A stretch of 64,000 nt of DNA from Himantopus leucocephalus (lineage: Eukaryota; Chordata; Aves; Charadriiformes; Recurvirostridae). Both the position numbers and the translations under genes were made by a program. Below the pieces are notes generated by a model, which was given only the letters and a program-made list of their open reading frames with translations, did no database searches and was not told the origin of the DNA. Shown here piece by piece: positions 11,946 through 24,564 of this stretch (within the stretch, counting starts at the first letter, position 1; each line of letters opens with the position of its first letter). The DNA lies in NCBI GenBank assembly GCA_003993805.1, contig RSEF01000004.1, positions 11,944,001-12,008,000 of the forward strand, written 5' to 3'.

Positions 11946-14900
11946 TTTTCCTAGCTGACCCGTTTTTTCTTTATTATTACACTGTAACAATAATATAAGT
12001 GTAGATCTTATGCTAGTTTTGCTTTTACATTTTGGAATTAGGAAACACTACAGTATTTCAATAACTCTTTTGAGGGCCAGAAGGATCATTATCAAACCAA
12101 CTTGAAAATCACAAGACATGGAACTGGTAGGGCCGAATACCGCACATTTTGAAAGAGCTGAATTGCTTTTCTATCCAGGCAAACTAAGTTTAAAAACTAA
12201 TAAAGATAACCAATTACCATGCATTTGAAGAATGACTTGAGGATTTGTATATAACAAGATTTTGATACATTTTTGACAAGATACTTATTCTAGAATAAGT
12301 GTAGCATTGCTTACAACGCCAATCCACATAACAGAAAAATCTAACAAAATACATCTACATAAGGCTTTTACTTTTAAGGAAAAAATCCTTATTGCCTCAG
12401 ACATAAAATTGCTTTCTGGTTAAAAACCTATTTTCCATACTATAAATAAACTTTTTACTTCTAATAACAGATTATATTATACACTTCTAAAGAAAAGCAA
12501 GAAGTAAAAAAAAAAAATCTTTCTTCAAACATAATACTTTCCATTTCTTTAAACTTGACTTTACAACCTTAAAAGAAAACTATTAAGCATTTTTTTAAAT
12601 TACTTGATTTATATTTATAAAACATCATCTCAGTATATCACTTATTTATCCAATATCCTGAGTAAAAAAACCCTAGCAAGTATCTAGACGCTGTTTTACA
12701 GTTTCTACTGGCATTTTATGAGCACCATGCCCCACATATCCACATAAAAATATACAAACATTATTTACAAGCACCTATATGCAGTCATCGGTATGCATAT
12801 GGATGTGTGTATATATATTTGCTTCACACTAACATACATTCTCAGGAAAAGAAGTTACTCATCTTTGGAATTTACCACACATTACTACTAATCAGGCCCT
12901 CAGAGGTCAGGAAATAGCAAAATAAAAATTGACTGTGGCAACCAATTTCAAGCTATTGTGACAGAGTAACATGATTTTTTTCCCAACACTCATTTGATTC
13001 ATTTTGGACTTAAGCAAGGGTGTCCTGGTGGTTTCTTTTTTCTTTTTTTGACTCTGAATGTTCAACTTTTGTATAACTTTCTTAAACAAAGGAATTATCT
13101 TTGATGCTGTAAGAGTAACAGTTCAGAATTAATACCTTTCAGTATAGGTGAAGATGTGTTTTGTGCATCATTCCCAGGGACAGATCTCCTGGCATCAAAT
13201 CCTGAACCTGTTTTACTAAAATGCTGTTTTGTTGAAAGTTGACACACTCCAGGATTTCACAGTCCCTCCTCCCTACCTTCCATAATGAACAAAAGACAAA
13301 CTGCAGCATGAAAATTTTGAACTTTTTTTTTTTGAACTTTTAGTATCAGTAACAATATTAAAAATTCATTTGGTTTTGTTAATTGTGCTTCATGGTTCAA
13401 CCTATGGTTGATTTATATGTTACCATTTCCAAATGAAGAAAATTCAAGCAGAGGTTAAGTAACAACATTTCTTATGGTTCAGAGTGTGCCATGTTATGAG
13501 CTATGAGTAGTATTTATGAATTCGTGATCTACCAAGCATCCAGTCAAACTCTTCAATCATTACTTCTGTGAGGAATGAGGTTAACATAATATCTGAGTAG
13601 GCAGAGAGGAGAACTAAGGGAAGACTAGGAAAACTGGTACTGACCAACTTTCCCTGCACAGCTGAATTTATTTTGATCTTTGCAGTGATAAAGTACTGTA
13701 CACTGAAGTATAGATATTGTAGAAACAGACTAAATGAACAGATACATGATAAACAGTTAAAATAACTTGCTGAAGATTTGACTTGGAAAACAGAATTGGA
13801 AATCACCTCCTTGGAGGAAAAGCATGTATTTGAATAGAGAAGTTTTCATCAATTTTCTCCAGGTAATTTAATTTTTATTAAATGGGGCCAACCCCAACAA
13901 CCAACCTTTTCTGAACCAGAAGAGACAGAATAAAAATGTAGACGCATGAATTTACCTAATAAATGGGGTAAGTCCCATAGAACTTAGCTCTGCTACTAGA
14001 GAATTCTAATTTTCACATATATTTCACTTCAGCAGACATATAGATAGAAACAATAATCCTCATGCTATTTTCTACCATTCTTCACCATCATTATAGCAAC
14101 AAAAGTTATTGTAAAGATCGGATAACTGTATGAGGATATGAAAAGTTTAACACTTATAAATACAGCCCTAGGCCTGGATCCAGTCAGTTCCTAATCATTG
14201 CTGTTAGCATAGATGATGTTTGAGCTAAAGAGTTATCTTTTTCAAGTCTTATTTGAAAAACTTCATGCCACTGCTTTGATGGGCTATGATTTACTTCACT
14301 GGCAATGCAGTGAAAATGAATTCCAATTATTCACTGTACAGTTTTTATCTGTCAGTGAAGCTTAATCATTTTATATAACCAAGTGCATTAGCCAGGCATG
14401 TCCAAATGGTTCATAATTATAAATGGGGATTATACTCGTTAGAATTAAAACATGTTCTGTATTAATGTTTATATAATAATACTTTCACCCAGCCTCTAAA
14501 ATATTTGGTCCCTAACTCACACTTGATTTGGCCCAGTACTGGCAGTCTTTTGCCAGTAACTTCTCAAGGAACATTTGAAATGATTCCCCATCATTTCCAG
14601 AAACTTGTGATCTTGTGACTGGTCATACCTAAAAAAGAAAAGGAAAAAAAAGAGAGAAGGGAGGGATGGGGGGTGGTGGTGGTGGAAAGTGGGCAAACAT
14701 CCTATTTATGAATGTGAGCAGGTAAGAATATGGTCAAGGCAAGGAACAGAAATTACAAACTAATAGTTTTACACAGCAAAACATACTATTTATCATGAGG
14801 GATGCTGGCTACTAAAGTAATTTATTGTACTTCCTGAATTTCATCTAGATTCTAAATTAAATTCTGAGTTATTTAACAGAATGTCAAAAGGCAGAGTGAG

Positions 14901-16132
14901 GGGGTTGTTCCAAAACTCTTGGGCAATTCACTGGTAGGATTCAATAAGACTGGTAAAATGAAAAAGAGGAAAAACAGAAATGGAAAAAGAAGAAAGGTTA
15001 TTTTCACATAGCAACAGAAGAGGGATTTTAAAAGAAAAATGTTCATCAGTAGTGATTAAAGTTCTGAAAATTAAAAGTAGAAAACCATAATACTCCAATT
15101 GTAGAAAACATTACTTAGGCATACTGTAGTTAAATGAACAGGAAGGCAATATTCACTTACCCCTAGTCTCAAGAAATTTCAGATAAACAGCCCCCTGAGC
15201 ACAGATCATTAGAAAAATTCCACATATCTCAAGCAGTTATTGAGAAGACCTCACTGTGGAAGTCTCCTACCACTTTGGGTGTCAAATAACTTGAGAATGT
15301 ACTTAAAATTTTTCATCCATTTTCTTTGGGAAAAATAGGACATGATCAGCTCAAAAGATCATGTAATAAATAACTTTTATGACTATTAAGGAAAAGCATA
15401 AGCATTATTATTCTTTATGTCTTACTGTAATACTAGAAATATTGCTGGACCTTGCTTTACTAAATGCAGATTGTGTGAAAGTTCCTTCCTCTCTGAAAAA
15501 TAATTGCTCACTCTCAACTGCTCTTTTGTTGAAAACATCTTCAGTCTGTCCTGTACTTGAAATCAGTAACACACCCCTTGCCTACAATTTAATAGGAAAT
15601 TCTTAAATGCACTTCTGCTATGCTTCTCACTGAATTAATACATATATTTTGCACACTTAACCTGATCCTCTGGCTGAGGATTTCTTTGACATTTTAAATT
15701 ACTGAGTTTTTTTATTTTCCTGGAATTTCTTCATGGCTTTCTGCAACACTTTCTGCTGCACTCTAGCTGAAGTATATTTTCTGCATAAAGTTTACTCTGA
15801 GTTAGGATCTGTCTGTACATTTTTCCATGGGAATATTCTATACAGCCTTTATTAGAGAGTGACTAAGTAGATATGCAAATTAAGTGTCATCTTGTAAGTG
15901 AGTATAGAGACCAATGTTTGGCTGTTGGTTTGAAGTAGTAGTAAAGCTGTAGTTGTTAGTAATTCTATGGTCATGTAGAAGAGTATTCTCTTTGATCTTT
16001 CACCTTAAAGCAAACCAAAAAAAAAAAAACCAAAAGAACAGTAGATGCATAGTATGGCACATTTTAGTGAATTACATCATTGATAAATTCAAACACGCAA
16101 GATAAGAACTTGCAGAGAGGTTCTGTAAGTCT
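11946..16132. other. AT-rich non-coding DNA
   Basis: No gene recognised. Notable simple sequence: a purine-only tract with a GGT run at about 14633-14690, and an A-run at 16018-16030. Confidence 0.45.
14633..14690 (+). repeat. Polypurine tract with (TGG)n
   Basis: An almost uninterrupted purine stretch contains GGGAGGGATGGGGGG followed by four TGG units (14661-14685). It is simple sequence with some G-quadruplex potential. Confidence 0.7.
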
Positions 16133-16447
16133 ATGAATATATTCAGTTTGCTTGAAGTGAAAAACAGAAGCTCAAGCAACAAAAGAGACACGGTTAGTTG
16201 CTTGTTAGGGAGACACCTGCTGCTGCTTATTCAGCTTGGGACAAATGACATTGGAAATAAAAGGTCAGAGCACTTGAAGTTGTGGATTAATGAATTAGCA
16301 ATTAGATTGAAAGGCACAAAAAGCACAAGTGATATTTTCTGGCATATTAAAAATTATCATAATAAATTATCCTATAAACGCCAGGACAGATTTCACACAG
16401 AAATGAAATGCTACTTTAGTGAGGAAAATAAAGCATGCAAACAATAA
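16133..16447 (+). mobile_element. Probable CR1-type ORF1 (esterase domain) remnant
   Basis: A 104-codon open frame contains LLLLIQLGTNDIGNKRSEHL followed by a basic segment (ELAIRLKGTKS). The GTND motif with a hydrophobic strand before it and a K/R-E-L segment after it resembles the SGNH-like esterase domain known in ORF1 of CR1-group retrotransposons, where the typical form is VHVGTNDIGKKR. The C-terminal half (about 16340-16447) does not match my memory of that domain. The rest of an element is not recognisable around it. The DNA is as AT-rich as its surroundings, so the insertion is old. A chance match is possible. Confidence 0.45.
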
Positions 16448-17639
16448 CTGGAAGATAATATGAATATTTAAAACAGTAAATATAAACGTGAAAAATATGT
16501 TACAGGCATATAATAGTTAAAGAATTACAGATACTTTATCATGACACAAAATAGCTGGAAGGAGTTGGAATATTATTTTCAAATATTAAATAATGTGAAT
16601 TAGTAACTTTGTTTAAAGAGAAGTTTGTGCTGGAAAACTGCCAATATAACTTAACAAATGTAACTAGTAACGATTAGTGGAAATCCAGAGAAGAATGGTT
16701 CAGCACAGAACAATAACATTTAATCTGCAAGGTAAAGAAATGTGTACCAAGGAATAAAAATGCACTCAGAACAGATGGGCTTCAAATGGCTAAACAGATA
16801 AATCAGGAAAGTCAGAAATTATAAACAAAACATAAGACAGCTGAAAAAAGAAGCAGATAAGGATAAGAAAACTGAAATACAAACAGTATTTTAAACTTAG
16901 AACTAAGAGCTTACACTCTTCTGTAAGTACTATGCATTATGTATTAGATGACAATTTAAGTTCTAATTTAGTAATGCAAAACTGCTCAATGTGTCCCATG
17001 TAAACTCATACAAGGAAAGGACTAATTATAAAAAGTGTGAAAGCTTTATAGCTGAACAAGACATTTTGTAATGAAATCTATAATGAGAAAAGATGACTTG
17101 GAAACTCCAAAATCAAGATAGATTTATGGATTCTGCAGGTGAAAACCTTTCAAAGACAAGTAAAATATTACAGCTTCTGCTCAGCTGAGTATTTATGTTC
17201 GTTTCAATGATACTCATTCAAACTAAAACCCAGCAAGTAGTTTGTGAATACTCAGAATTTAGCATATGTTATTACACCTTGTATACTGAGCTGAGATTTC
17301 CTCAGTGTATTAAGGACATAACGTTAAAATATTTCCCTAGAATATAACTTATTTAGGTTATGTTTTAGCTAAAATGTCACAGTTTTCAAAACAAGTTTTT
17401 TGTAGCCTTACTTCTAAACCTTGAAACCCTTCCTCTGAAGGAGTCCCGAATGCTTTCCACCTTCATTTCAAAAATGTAGATGCAAAGTGTTAAGAACCAT
17501 CACCAGCGGATTGCAAAGAAAAGACTTTCAGACAATGGAAACGCACTTTAACCCAAGCCTAGCAATGAACTCAAGGTTCTCAGAACAGCAACTGACCAGT
17601 ATCCAGTACAAAACCATTTCACCTGCCTAGGTTTAGAAC
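16448..17639. other. AT-rich non-coding DNA
   Basis: No gene or classified repeat. It could include decayed flanks of the ORF1 remnant just upstream. Confidence 0.4.
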
Positions 17640-17945
17640 AATGAAGGTTAATAGACACCACTAACCACCTGCACAGCACAAGCCCACACTGATCCTGCAT
17701 GGGATAAGCACACACTTATTACACAAACCATGGTAACTGATTAGTCTACCCCCTAACACAGATGATTTGATTAGTTTGCACAACCATATTGTAACATATA
17801 TAAATCCTGCCTTCCTCAATATCAGGGTCCCCAAGCATTAGGCTGGGCACCATGTGCGCATTGCTTAAGAAAAAGTCCTTGGTACCTCTACACTTTGTCC
17901 GTGTCTCTCTCCTCGGTCAGTGGTGAACTCCCAAGGCACAAGTGT
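17640..17945 (+). mobile_element. Possible LTR with TATA box
   Basis: This compositionally distinct stretch has a promoter-like TATATAAA at 17807-17814. About 30-100 bases downstream comes a CT-rich segment (CCGTGTCTCTCTCCTCGGTC near 17898-17917), ending GTGGTGAACTCCCAAGGCACA. That layout, U3 with TATA box then R/U5, is what an avian endogenous retrovirus LTR looks like. No second LTR or target-site duplication was found, and the ends are not defined. Confidence 0.4.
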
Positions 17946-18053
17946 GGTTTTGAGTCCCACCAGAAACAGAGATGCACTATTGGGTTCAAGTCCCACCAGA
18001 ACTCCTGGTGTGTTAGTGGGTTTGAGTCCCACTAGAATGGGACTGGAATTCCC
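17946..18053 (+). repeat. Three tandem 36-bp units with a tRNA B-box-like core
   Basis: Units start at 17946, 17982 and 18018. Each opens with a conserved 20-base core, GGGTTYRAGTCCCACYAGAA, followed by a variable 16-base segment. The core resembles the B box/T-arm of tRNA genes (GGTTCRANTCC). It lies directly 3' of the LTR-like segment, where a retroviral primer-binding region would be. Confidence 0.8.
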
Positions 18054-20418
18054 TTGACATAAACTTATAGACCTGTTACATTACCTACTGCACTCACATG
18101 ATCACTCAATCCTTCTTATTATTCATTAAAGATCTGTGTAACACTTATCTTTGCCAACTTGAACAGCAGCACTTACATTCTCTCTCTCCTTTTTTATATA
18201 TTTCCCTTAGCCTGAACAGCCTGAATATTCCTCGTCATAAGAAATTAAAAATAACTTTTTGTCTGTGAATATAACTTGTGTTGATGACTATTGTTATGCA
18301 TTAATGTAAAATGTCCCATCAACAGAAATCATATATTTTCACAAAAAAAATAAAAAAAACCCAAACAAATTAGGCCTTAAGTCTATTTTTGAATGTGAAA
18401 CTGAAGTACATGCAAGTTGTTGGGTGTTTTTTTTCCATTTTTATGATGAATAGATATGGTTACTCCTCAAGTAAAAATAGACAAAACCCATGATGTTTTA
18501 TCTAAGAAACAAGTTGATTAATTTAAACCAAGATTTGTAAGATAATTTATCTTATGTTATTACCCTAATAAAAAAAATTTGATCAAACGATACAACCAGA
18601 TGAAAGACAAGAGTTCTATCCAGACAGTATAAATGATCTAGTTAAAGGTAAAGAAAAATTAGGAACAACCAAAAAAACAAAGCCTTGTTATGAAGGCACT
18701 GTTAGCAAAATTACTGTTGCTTTTCTTAACGCATAAAGGTTCTCAGACAGCTGTTTTTCACATTATAGTTTCTCATGGTAATCCTTATTTTTTCCAGCTC
18801 CTAATACAAACATGTAGGTGACGGGGCAATGAAAACAAATAACTGGAAAATAGCATCATTCCATGAGAAAATGGCTATGTTTACTTGCATAAACAAGGAT
18901 CAGCAATTTGAAAAGTCTTAGTATAATTTAGTGAGAGCGGAATTTATCTACTCACATTTACTGACAGTAATTAAAAAAAAATAAAATTAACACTCAATGA
19001 ATACTATAGAAAATGCAGTATAAATATAATTTTGTAAAGACAGATTGTAACCTCAGAATTGCTTCTAGCAAGACCTAAGTGTGAGCTAACATCAAAAGGC
19101 AGGCGCCTGGGCTCTTATTCCAGCCCCTTTTCTGAACTGGACTAGAGCTTGTGACATGCTCTAAGGTATCCCCATGCCTCTAGTCGTTGTTCCATCAATG
19201 AAAGACCCATAGGTCTTAGATCTGCCAGCACTATGTGGGTGTACTGGACAGCTGAAGGAATCTCAGGTGGCACCAGACACCTACGTGTGGGCTACTGGTT
19301 TAATCTGTAGCAATTTAAACTCCCATCACAGCCAGTGAAGGTCTAATCAATACAGATGATGGAGTCTAAAGAGTAATTCAGCTGACCAAGTTCTAGAAAA
19401 GTGTTTTGTGTTCTCTTACTGCATAAGGGATGGCTTTGATAGCCAACCTGTCCTCAAATGTGCTGCTCTAGATAGGACAGATGTCCTCTGTCACATCTGC
19501 TGCCTTACGTGCTTGACATCATGGAGCATCAAACCTGAATTACTCCATTTGACACAGTTTTAAAAGATGTCATATTTATCTCACAGCTCTGGTATGATTG
19601 TTTTCACTAGGTCTCTACTGGCTAAAACAGAAGTCTACATAGCTAATGCTCCAACAGGTACCTTTTACCAAAGCATTCATTTAGGCATCCTGAACTTAGT
19701 CTCTCACAGCCTGTCTTCCCCTTTGAGGTACAACATGGAATCCATGGAATTGTACTGAAGATTAAATTGATGTTATGAAGCCTGATGTAAAATATCAAGT
19801 AGGTTCTAAAAATGTATCTGAAAAAAGAGTTCGTATCAAAATTCTCTGTCCTTTTTGAGAGTATCTGCAATTGTTAGTACTTTGTTCATGTAAGAACACT
19901 GACAGTAAAGGTAGGCATTGTCAAAAATTACCTTTCACATCTATTACACACGAGCTACCCTTGTTTCATAAAACTACCACATGGTTTACCCTCTCAAATT
20001 CCATGCTTTTCACAGATAAACGTCATTTTTTAAATGAGTCAAAATTAAGAAGATTACCATAATGTTAAGTATCTCAGCAAATAATTTGACATGCACAGAA
20101 GACAGTCATCAAAATTGTATCTATTTAATATGTTAATGGACGCAAGTCAAAAATACCACTTCTCTGAATAAAGAAAATCTGCTCAGGATTACCAGGGCTT
20201 TAGAACAATATTATTTATAGGAAACAAAACCACAGCTTTGTTTTAAAGGAAGACAGAATAGGATTTTTTTTTCTTAGTATCGATGATCAATTGCAAATTT
20301 CAATATAGAATTTATTTGTAAAAAAAGTAAGATCTCTTTTTTAAACTGGTTCATGTATTGTACTTAGGTTTTCTATAGTTAGCATACTTAAAGAAAGAAA
20401 AGTCCTTCAAAAACAAGA

Positions 20419-20713
20419 AATATAAAAAAACCTCAACAATTTATATACTTATAATAAAGAAAGCTTTACCACCTCAAGAATGCAGAAACACACTTTTGGT
20501 AAAGCCAAACTTTAAGAACTAAACTCTAAAGTGTTACCAAACAAAATACTGCAATTACATGCACCNAATATAAAAAAACCTCAACAATTTATATACTTAC
20601 AATAAAGAAAGCTTTACCACCTCAAGAATGCAGAAACACATTTTTGGTAAAGCCAAACTTTAAGAACTAAACTCTAAAGTGTTACCAAACAAAATACTGC
20701 AATTACATGCACC
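20419..20713 (+). repeat. 147-bp direct duplication around a single N (likely assembly artefact)
   Basis: Copies are 20419-20565 and 20567-20713, flanking the N at 20566. They differ at two positions (T/C in ATACTTATAATAAAG versus ATACTTACAATAAAG, and C/T in ACACACTTTTGG versus ACACATTTTTGG). Confidence 0.9.
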
Positions 20714-20926
20714 CAATTCCCCCTTCTAAGAATGCAAATAAGTATCTTTGTGAAAACAAAGCAAATTAAGCAGTGCTCTGAGTTTCTTTGGGTTTGGGGT
20801 TTTTTTGTTCAGTTTGGGGATCTTTTTGCACAACTAAACGTATGTTGTACTTTCACAAAAGGACCACACTCATTTTGCACATTCTGGTGGAAAGATATCT
20901 TACTCTGATGTAGATTCTTTTTCAGA

Positions 20927-21043
20927 CAAGAAAAGTCTTAACAATAGACCCAACAATTATTTTGCAGTGCTTGATATGTTATAANCAAGAAAAGTCTTAA
21001 CAATAGACCCAACAATTATTTTGCAGTGCTTGATATGTTATAA
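20927..21043 (+). repeat. 58-bp direct duplication around a single N (likely assembly artefact)
   Basis: Copies are 20927-20984 and 20986-21043, flanking the N at 20985. They are identical on reading. Confidence 0.9.
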
Positions 21044-24000
21044 TGTATTTTAATATGCTGTGAGTAGTATCTGTTCTAAGGAGCTTAAAAATAATACCAC
21101 AAGTATGGAGAACTAAGAGAGAATAGTATCAAAATCAAAATAATATTTTCTTCCTCTAAAAAAAATCTTTTGCTTGTTTACTTAAGTAGAGAAAAATGTA
21201 AAATATGTATATCATTGCCTGGTATATCACTGTTGACATGATATAGTAGCAGGGGAAGAATTATTCCTAAGATAACTGACAAAAAACTTGTGTCTTAGAA
21301 TTCTTTTATTTTATTGAAGTCAAAAAGTTCCATGACAACAACAACAAGTCTTCACTCAAGTCTTCAAAAGAAAAATCACTAAGACTCCAAATTGCCTGGG
21401 GGTCAACATATCAACAAATTCAACATCTAATCTTAAAGTTCAAATTTTATCATAATTTATTTTAATTAAAATGTTGAAAAGATTTTGTTTCCCTTCCTCT
21501 AAAGAGTACCAAAACCAGAACAAAAAACTTCAGAAAGAAATTAAATTATCATTAATTAATTGAAAAATACCTGCCAAAAGAATTTCTAATGAAAAAATAT
21601 TTTTGCAACAATTACAGTCAGTAAATTCTCTTAACTGGGAACAAAAAAAATAAATATTTTAGGATTCATTTCAGAGTCAATGTCTCTGTTGAAATATGAA
21701 CAATTGTTATTAACAGTTTCTGTAGAACACAAAAATAAAATATCAAGGAGTTTTAATGATAATCTTGTGATTCTAGCAGGAATAGTGATATGGAAATAAA
21801 GCAATTACAACAGCACCGATGCAGCACAATAAGAGAAAAGCACACATATAAAATGTTAGGTCAGATCAGTGAGGAACATGGAGTTCAAGAAATGGATTCA
21901 TTAACTTCTTAGAAGACAGAAACAGGGTCGCTGCTGCAGGTAAATGTACAAAAGAAAGGTCTGGCCTGAGAGCTATTTTACTGCATGGGCAAGAAAAGAA
22001 AGAAGAAAAAAAGGTTGATTTTTCAAGATTTATAGAAGATATGGCAAGATATGAACACAGTCTCTATAGAAAGTGAAATAAAGAGGAAGACATCTAAAAC
22101 AAATCCCTTATGGTCTTGAACTTTTATGAGAACGTTGGTGTTAGGAACAGTGACAAGAATGAAGAAATAAAAAAGACAAGTAAAAAATAATGAGATAAGT
22201 TTTGGTGATGTTCAACTGAATTTGACAGTAAGATAGTCAAGATGAATGTTAAGATAAGTCTGAGATGTGAGTTTAGATGAGAAAGATAGGTCAGGGGAAA
22301 AAAAGGTAGATTATTTGCAGAAATACGAGTTAGAATCCCTTCTACATTATGATATGTTCCTATGTATTTTTATTTTCTGATATATCATTATGTGATCATG
22401 TGGTTAATCTATACCAGGGACTAATGGAAAACGTGTTGAAGAAGGAGAAATAACCATTAACAATGGTATAACTGTTATTGTGAATGGAATAAATATTTTA
22501 AAAGATTGATACAGAAGAATTTTCTAAACTTAAGGCCTCAGTTTCTGGAGGAAGATGTCTCCAGAAACATTTTAAACTGATTATATAAACATCTGAAACT
22601 ATTCTGTTATTGAGAGAATAGAAGGCCACTACTATTTTTATAAATTTAAGCATTTTATGTGTAAGCAACTCAAAAGATACTAAAATAAGACACAAAGTTA
22701 TGTCTAAAGATAATTCAGATTAAGCAGTGCTTTCCTATTGCCCAACGGCATAAGTTTTAACTTCTTCCAAGCTGAAAATCCTTCTTTTCTCAGATATGAA
22801 GAAATGTTCCCATTTAATCCTCACATATAATAAAAGAATGGTCATGATCTAAAAATTGGAGCTTTTCTATAATTATTTATGAATCATAAAAGATCTGCAA
22901 GCCTTAAAGTCTACTTGTAATGCATAAGCTTTGTGCTGTAGAAGAATCATTCAGAGAGCCAAAAAAAAGGTTATTTTTAATGGTATATAATAATAACAAA
23001 TTGCTTCCCAGTGAACTTTTCACTTTCATTTATGTCTCTGGAAAAGTATAAAATAGTAATTTTTACCTGTTTTAGAACCCACGATAAGCATGTTTTGAAG
23101 TAATTTTGTCACTGTGAAGTAGAATGTCTAACAAAAAAAACCCAAATTATATATTTTTATTCTATCAGTATCTGCTAGCTATGGGGGAAAATAATTTACA
23201 CATTCACACTATATGTCATACAATAATACAGTCCCATAACAACTTTTAGCACCACAGAACAACCTAAAATCTCCAGACTTTATAATTCAGTTCAAAATCA
23301 ATTCAGTAAATCTACCCTTGAATAAAGTTCTTGAACCAAAGGCAGCAAGTCAGTAGAAAGAATACTTCTTTAAGAAGAATGTACCCATAAAGGATGGAGA
23401 TACCTGGATTTTAGCTCCCCCTCCCTCAAATATCTAACACCTTTGTCTTGAATTAACCAAAGAGAAGGGTAAAATATTGAATGAAAAATTATGGCAAAGA
23501 AACCAGTCTGTTTAACTGAAGAAATTCAGTTTAAAATATTTTCATAGCTATATGTCATCTATATTTGCTGTCCTAGTGAATATTTCTCTTCCATTTGCAG
23601 TTATGGAGACCACTGTCTTTTCCAACAAGAATTCATTACCAGTCAGTTGTCAATGGGAAGGAATCACTAAAGTCATTTTTTACTTTCAGTATTTATCATT
23701 TATTCAAAAGGAAATTAGTCATTGTTTGGAGACCAATATCACAATGATGGCATATGTGAACACTCAGTAAAACAGTTGAAGAAAGAAGAAATGTGAGTAA
23801 ACTATGGGAAAGGAGACTGAAAATACAGAAAGCCTGATGTAAAGGTTTCAGTTTCTGTTCACAGTGTAGAATTTCAAGCCTGAGACTGGCATTATATGTT
23901 GGGCTCAGTTCACAGAGCATTATTTTCATTTCATTTGCACTTTTGAGTCCAAGCATTTATGTAAAGTGACTAAGCACTAAGAGTTTATTTAAAAATTTAG

Positions 24001-24564
24001 ATTCTATTTGGTACTTCTTATCTTTATATAAATGGCACATCTTTCTTTCTACATACATAATATACAGAAATTATCTATTTTATTTACTCTTGAATTACAA
24101 ATGCTACAAACTACCCTTTTAAAGATGTATACTACAGTATCCTTTCTTTCTGAACTTAAGTGACTGACAGTTAAATTATAACAAGCAGATAAAAATAAAA
24201 TAAATTCCAAAAAAATAGATGGAAGTACTGTGACAACTTTAAGAACCTTTTTATTCTGTAGTCTATTTATTTTAATTAGAAACTCAGATTGAAAAATGTA
24301 GACAGAATCATTTCACCATTAAAAAAAAAAAGTAATTGAGTTTATTACATTACTTTATACAAAAAAAAACCTAAAAACTTTTTGACACTTACTCTCTAAG
24401 GGAAAAGAAATACCAAAAAGCTAAGCTAATGGCCCAGGTGAAGTACTAGGCATATGGAAACATCTAATGTGGTAACAGTCTAGCTGGAATTCTTCTCTAA
24501 ATTCTTGTGCATCAGTTCTGAGGTCTGAAGTGTTGCTTGCTAATAAAATGTACTAATAAAAAGC

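Larger units (their letters stand above)
18054..24564. other. AT-rich non-coding DNA
   Basis: No gene recognised. An old, less AT-rich block at about 19090-19350 may be an unclassified repeat. A perfect 10-bp inverted repeat with an 8-base loop lies at 22541-22568. Two assembly duplications lie at 20419-20713 and 20927-21043. Confidence 0.4.

Noticed and set aside
14661..14690. G-quadruplex regulatory element
   Set aside because: Only weak four-run potential in simple purine sequence, with no gene nearby.
17982..18010. tRNA gene suggested by a B-box-like core
   Set aside because: No A box or cloverleaf can be formed at the right spacing. The same core repeats every 36 bp.
17946..18053. CRISPR-like array (three 36-bp units)
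   Set aside because: Bird nuclear DNA, only three imperfect units, the core is at one end of each unit, and no cas genes are present.
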